DNA of 64,000 nt from the NCBI GenBank assembly GCA_951799445.1, contig OX637287.1:38283724-38347723 (forward strand). The letters are read 5' to 3'. A program made the translations under genes and the position numbers. The notes below the pieces were generated by a model. That model ran no database searches and was not told the DNA's origin. It saw nothing but the letters and a program-made list of their open reading frames with translations. The stretch comes from Pseudisothecium myosuroides (Eukaryota; Streptophyta; Bryopsida; Hypnales; Lembophyllaceae). This document shows, one piece after another, positions 59,038-64,000 of this stretch. Within the stretch, counting starts at the first letter, position 1, and every line of letters begins with the position of its first letter.

Positions 59038-61252
59038 CACACACAAAATAAGAGTTTTTGTTGCGGTCACTAACATGCTCTATTATTAATAGTCAAACTT
59101 TTGATTGTGGCTACTAACTATTCACTACATTGTCACCCAAATCTCAATTATTCTAGAATGTCTACTTTAAGTGAAATTAAGCCATGACAATTGAATGGAT
59201 CCATTCATAGTTTCTTGGAATGAGCAAAGCGTTTAGAATAGGTTCATCCACTTTAATATTACATTAGTACACAATGATTGTACATGTAGACACGTGACAA
59301 ATTTTTCAAGAACTTACTCAAGTAACTACAAGAAACCAATGAAATGAATCCAATTCTATTAAAAATACAAATTTGTTTATTCCTTAGCCATGTGATTAGC
59401 TTCAAAATTTGGAAGTTTATGAGATTTGTATAAGGATTTGCACTCGGATTTGCATCAATTCTTATACAATAGAAAAAACAAAAATCTTGCAAAAATGAAA
59501 ATCATATGTCTAGAGACTTCTCAAGTCATTATTTATTTACTTCATTTAATTACCTCTCTAATGTTTGAATACATCTAAGTAAATTAAAGTTTTATGAGCA
59601 TCAAGAGATTCAATGTATTATAATATATAATAATTTTTGATTATATAAATGTTGAAGTTTGAATTTATGTTTATGGAATGAATATAGGTTTCTTTCCTAG
59701 AGTATATTGATTTCTTACTTAGAGAAGAATATAAAATTCATCATCTTCTTTTAGAGTTTATGCTCAAATTCTACCCAATGGGCTTAGATGAAAGATTTGC
59801 AATTAACAAATTCTCAATTCATGGTGGCGTTTTAATTTGACTGGAGATTCTTCTTCATCAAGCTCAATTAAGTATTTGTACAAACAATACCATTTTTTTA
59901 CTCTCCAGCACTGTGGCACTTAAATGGTTCCCAATTTGTGTTTTTTTCTTTTTGCTACCAAACGCACATCATCTATTTATTAGCCCATGACGTCTAGTAT
60001 TTCTAAACATTAAGAAAAAAATTGATTCCCTATGTTATCAACCGGTTTTCTAATAATCCTATTTTTAGGCATATCCAAGAAACAACTATTCAAAATCATT
60101 TGTTGTATGCTCAAACACAACTTTGGAAATATTACTTATTTTGTTTCTATGAATGGCCATGCCTAATTAGATTAATGTAAATAAAATACTCTTACAATCA
60201 TGCATTTTAATAATAGGAGTCATCAAAATGTATCCAATGTATGACTTTTCAAAAAAGTAAACAAAAATGTCAAACCATCTATCCGGGAGAGGGTAGGTTT
60301 TATCCCTAAAGACCAAAGGGATCCTCCCTTCAAAATCACCTCTAACTACTTTCAATTTTGAAGATCACCAAAAGAGTGATTCTCAAATTCATTTTTTCAA
60401 AGATTTGAATATGAGATTTTATTCATTAATATCAAATTAGTAAAACCTCCAAATTTCAAAGAATTTGATTGTACGGATTGTGATATATTTGCAATCAAAG
60501 TTTATTTTTTGATAAAACGGCCTCTTTTTTTTCTTAATGACTTTAGGTCAAAATTTTCATAAATGAGAAGTTTTTTCTTTTCTTTTTCTTTATGACCAAA
60601 TGCAACAATAAATAATTGCAAACATGTATGACAATTTTTTTTTGAAATCTAAATAATTTCCATTGATAGAGGAAATGGTACATAGAATCTAAGGACTTAG
60701 TCCCTGGCGGAGCATTTTATAGTTTTTTTACAACTCATACAACTACCGAACTACTGAACCAGAACCAGTCACTCAATATAGTCAATGTAGACCATCAAAC
60801 TCAAGCCTGAGCATCAAATTGCAACGGCGAACCATGTATGTCAATTTTCATGAAGATCATAGCAATAGACAATCACTTACAAAGCCTTGTAATCAATGAA
60901 TGAATATTCGGAGAACAAGGAATTCTATGTGACCAAGCTTATCAACTATCAAGTATATGATTGTCCAACCAATTGAACCTTGCACACTTGCACCAACCAT
61001 GAAATATTTGGGGGGAGATGACCTCTCATTGGCAAAATATGGTTACCAATGCACTTTGCATTCCAAATTGGTACACTTCAAATTAGTACAATTTGGAGTG
61101 AAATGTATATTGGTAACTGTAATTTGCCAATATCACTATGATTTTTGTTTTTTAGCTAATTTATAAAGTGGCTTATTTTTTTGGTCCAATGTCTAAATTT
61201 GAGTTTCCTTAAACCTATGCAAAGTACTTTTGAATGGGCTTCCATTGAAAAA
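59038..61252. other. Non-coding AT-rich DNA
   Basis: A T-run near 60638 followed by AATTTCCATTGATAGAGG resembles an antisense LINE 3' end, but no coding part is attached. No gene was seen. Confidence 0.45.
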
Positions 61253-62030
61253 ACATTCAAGGTCTAATTTTAAATCAGTCAAAAAGTTAGAAATTCATTT
61301 AGAGGGTCCTAACTTAATCCGGTCTACATTAGGACTGCTCTAACTTATTCTTTGTTCAATAGAACTAATCGTAAAGTGTGTGCAAGGCGGGACCAGTAGC
61401 TGGAGTTTGGGAAACACACAGGACCAAACTCCTTTGAGCACCCAAACTCAGATTTAATTGAGTTTGGTGTCGGGTTTTTTTTTTTTTTTTTATTCAGAAG
61501 GAGTTTAGTGCTGTGTTTGTTTTGTTCTATTCTCCTTTTGGGGGAGCCAAAAGGGACCCCCCGAGAACGTTAATAATGTTGTGTAAAAAACATTCAAGGT
61601 CTAATTATAAAGCAATCAAAAAGTTAGAAGCGGTTCATTTAGAGGGGCCTAATCCGGTCTGCATTGGGGCTATCCTAACTTATTCTTTGTTCAATAGAAA
61701 TAATCGTAAAGTGTGTGCAAGGCGGGACCAGTAGCCGGAGTTTGGGATACACACATGACCAAACTCCTTCGAGCACCCAAACTTAGGTTTAACTGAGTTT
61801 GGTGCTGTGTTTCTTTTGTTCTATTCTCCTTTTGGGGGAGCCAAAAGGGCCCCCCGAGAATGTTAATAATGTTATGTGAAAAAACATTCAAGGTCTAAAT
61901 ATAAAGCAGTCAAAAAGTTAGAAGAAGAACTCGTTTCATTTGTGTAAAAAGAAAAAAGAAAATTAGAAGCGGTTCATTTAGAGGGGCCTAATCCGGTCTG
62001 CATTGGGGCTGCTCTAACTTATTCTCATAT
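61253..62030. repeat. Tandem repeat, units of about 294-338 bp
   Basis: The phrase ACATTCAAGGTCTAA starts units at about 61253, 61590 and 61884. Each carries CAAAAAGTTAGAA, AATCCGGTCT and GGGGCT, and the first two also carry GTGTGTGCAAGGCGGGACCAG and CTCCTTTTGGGGGAGCC. The third unit is partial and holds a 40-bp insertion. The first contains an 18-bp T run absent from the second. No coding potential was found. Confidence 0.8.
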
Positions 62031-62429
62031 AAGTTAGTCATATTCAGACTTCAGAGTGTACGCTTGTCCCTGCTGCTGACACCGCCTCGGATTCCGTTCT
62101 CACACCACCATTACCGTCACTAACTTAATGAAGAGCTGCGTAATCGTTCAACAATATGCGCGTCATTCTCCGTGCAAGTGAGGGAAGATTTTTAATTCTG
62201 TCGAATCCACACTTCCACCTTGTTTCGCCATTACCAATGTCAGTGCTCACGTGCATGATCCACACAGAATCTATTCAAAAACGGACCAACAGATGCTGCT
62301 CCAGGAAGTCAATCATTAAAACACGAAGCTGCTGCTTGACAATGCTTCGCTAATAAAGCTCAGCAAGGTACTGTATGCCAAAATTAAATGCTGCTTGCCG
62401 TATAACACTATAACAATGCTTCATTGCTT
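62031..62429. other. Non-coding DNA
   Basis: A slightly GC-richer patch at 62050-62300 has a 65-codon frame without motif. Nothing supported. Confidence 0.4.
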
Positions 62430-62440
62430 CCTGCTTTAGT

Positions 62441-62469
62441 TTTTTTTTTCTTTTTTTTTTGTTGACAAT
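62441..62469 (-). mobile_element. Extremely short retroposon insert with 11-bp target repeat
   Basis: The word CCTGCTTTAGT occurs at 62430-62440 and again at 62470-62480. Between them is a T-run ending GTTGACAAT, which on the minus strand is ATTGTCAAC plus poly(A). This is what a LINE insertion truncated to its last nine bases would leave. Confidence 0.7.
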
Positions 62470-62641
62470 CCTGCTTTAGTTCGAGACGAGACTTCGAGAG
62501 AAGGAAAGTCCAATCTTTGAAGAGCAGTCATGAAATCTCCATGGAACAGTTTTGACCACCGGCGACTGGTGATTTTCTTCTCTCTTTTCCTTGGTGGATG
62601 CGCGACAGGCACCCTAGAATGCAAGCATGTCACCACAAGTT

Positions 62642-62930
62642 GCCCCATTTTTTTTTTCAAAGGACGGTGACCATTGCATTAAAAAGCACAGGAAAAGAGA
62701 ACATTCAATCCGGCTCAAGCGGATGGTGCAGCCTCGGTACGAGGATGAGAGAAAGGTGCCACTCGGGCTACCGGAGCAAAAAACCTTGTTTTAGCATTAG
62801 ATATCTTGGAAGTCCTAACAAATAAGTAACTAATGGTCTTCACTGCACTGATGAAAAAACGCAAGAGTGCTATTCCGTTGGGCCATGCCGGCAAGGATGG
62901 TGAAGTTGTTCCATTTTGATCATCCATCCT
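62642..62930 (-). mobile_element. Antisense retroposon tail
   Basis: After a T-run come GGTGACCATTGCATTAAAAA and AGAACATTCAATCCGGCTC, matching 6960-7070. The remaining text up to about 62930 is probably further LINE or SINE sequence on the minus strand. A 70-codon minus frame here is not recognised. No target repeat was found. Confidence 0.5.
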
Positions 62931-63486
62931 TCACTCATTGATAATAATACTTGTAAATATAAAACTTCATCCAAATATTGGCAAATCTCATAGTTCTTAG
63001 AGATGATTTTGATGATGTCATCCCTCTTTTTTCCTTACTAGTGTAATGGGAGTGAACTTGAAAATTAGGTAAGTTTTATGGCAATTATTTGCCAACAAAA
63101 ATTACACTACCTTTGATCCTAGTAGGAGGGTTGGTTTTGTACTATTTTTGTCCTTTCAATATTTGGATTGATGTTTGGGTATGAAGAAAAGAGTTGAAAC
63201 TAGGGAGATTCTCAATCCAATAGAGTACTGAATGATTGTTGGTGTTTTAGGCTTATTGTTGTAGAGGTTTAAAGTTTGAAATCTTATAAGGGGGCAAAAT
63301 TGGTGTCAAGTACAAATGTAGTAATATCCCAAACTTTCAATTTTCTAGCAAGAAATTGCCCTTGGGAGAGCCTTTTCCAAAATAAGGTAATCTTTATTTT
63401 CAATCTCTGCCTCAAAATCCAAGCACCTTACTTTGGGAAAGGTACTTAAGAAGGTGCTTTATCCTCTATTTTAATCTTTGCAATAA
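62931..63486. other. Non-coding AT-rich DNA
   Basis: Nothing supported. Confidence 0.45.
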
Positions 63487-63863
63487 GAGCATCTCTACCA
63501 TAGATCTTCCTTGCCCCTATCCAGATGAAAAACATCCGGGTAGGGAAGCCCCTCTGGTCCTGCATCTTTAGAAATTTAGAGATGGTACTTTCTTATTCTA
63601 TATATGGGATGAAAAATGCAAAATTGAGGTTTTATAAACCGCATAATTATGTGATTTGGACCCACTATCACCTACCATGTCATTGCTTTTGGTTTGTTAT
63701 TACTGCTTTATGCTCACTTCAATCTGATTATTACTATTTGTTCAACATACTAAGAAGAATTGGTGGGGACTCTCATTCCCTATCCCCATATTTTTTCTTC
63801 CTTCATTTGGATAGAGAGTCCTTCATCTACATGGGGGATAGGGAAGACTTGGTGGAGATGCTC
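63487..63863. mobile_element. PIF/Harbinger-type (Tourist-like) MITE
   Basis: The ends GAGCATCTCTACCATAG and GGTGGAGATGCTC are inverted, and TAA is duplicated at 63484-63486 and 63864-63866. A 3-bp TWA duplication is the hallmark of PIF/Harbinger MITEs. The 377-bp body contains a 113-codon frame that is an artefact of the repeat. Confidence 0.75.
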
Positions 63864-64000
63864 TAAGGACCAACTTACATATATCAACAATGCCAAAATA
63901 TAGAAAGCACTTTTATGCTCCTTCTACAGTGCGGAATACACTGATGTTTGTGGAACTCACTCTCCTACTTCTACGCTTATCAATCATCGGTGACACTGTT

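Noticed and set aside
63525..63866. A 113-codon frame
   Set aside because: It lies inside a PIF/Harbinger-type MITE with a TAA duplication and has no protein motif.
1..64000. tRNA, rRNA, CRISPR or other structured RNA genes
   Set aside because: None could be recognised by eye; a covariance-model search would be needed to exclude small RNAs.

Overview
This window reads as nuclear DNA of a land plant. The intergenic DNA is AT-rich and crowded with small transposons. The recognisable genes have GT-AG introns, and their products resemble plant proteins: an SGR2-type DDHD phospholipase and a plant ubiquitin-activating enzyme E1. The species cannot be fixed from sequence alone. An E1 coding region without introns, strongly GC-rich against its surroundings, is unlike the multi-exon Arabidopsis gene and may point outside the flowering plants, but that is inference.

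Layout. Positions 1-17.9 kb hold no convincing gene; they are a layered deposit of non-autonomous DNA transposons. From 18.9 to 26.1 kb lies a 19-exon SGR2-like gene on the plus strand. At 27.4-30.6 kb (minus) and 48.5-51.7 kb (plus) lie two nearly identical E1 genes, each inside an arm of about 4.7 kb. The arms (26889-31560 and 47474-52128) form an inverted duplication with a 15.9-kb spacer, so the two genes are transcribed away from each other. The spacer holds a decayed LINE fragment abutting the left arm, more transposons and non-coding AT-rich DNA. A three-exon minus-strand gene of unknown function (secreted or membrane-type N-terminus) lies at 54.1-55.9 kb. The rest, to 64 kb, is again transposons, tandem repeats and plain AT-rich DNA.

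The most distinctive feature is a family of roughly 920-930-bp elements bounded by TTAA, with termini starting CCCCTAAAGG. The TTAA target, the short CCC-starting inverted repeats, an empty site and element-in-element nesting all fit piggyBac-type transposition, a superfamily not usually listed for plants. A second theme is a set of unrelated-bodied MITE families that share AGGTA-type tips and TA target duplications. They are nested in each other and in the TTAA elements, so the relative order of insertion can be read. A third theme is the E1 pair: the 3' half and 3' flank look identical between copies while both ends have diverged, which suggests gene conversion. The TATA box is intact in only one copy.

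No tRNA, rRNA, CRISPR array or prokaryotic signal was seen.
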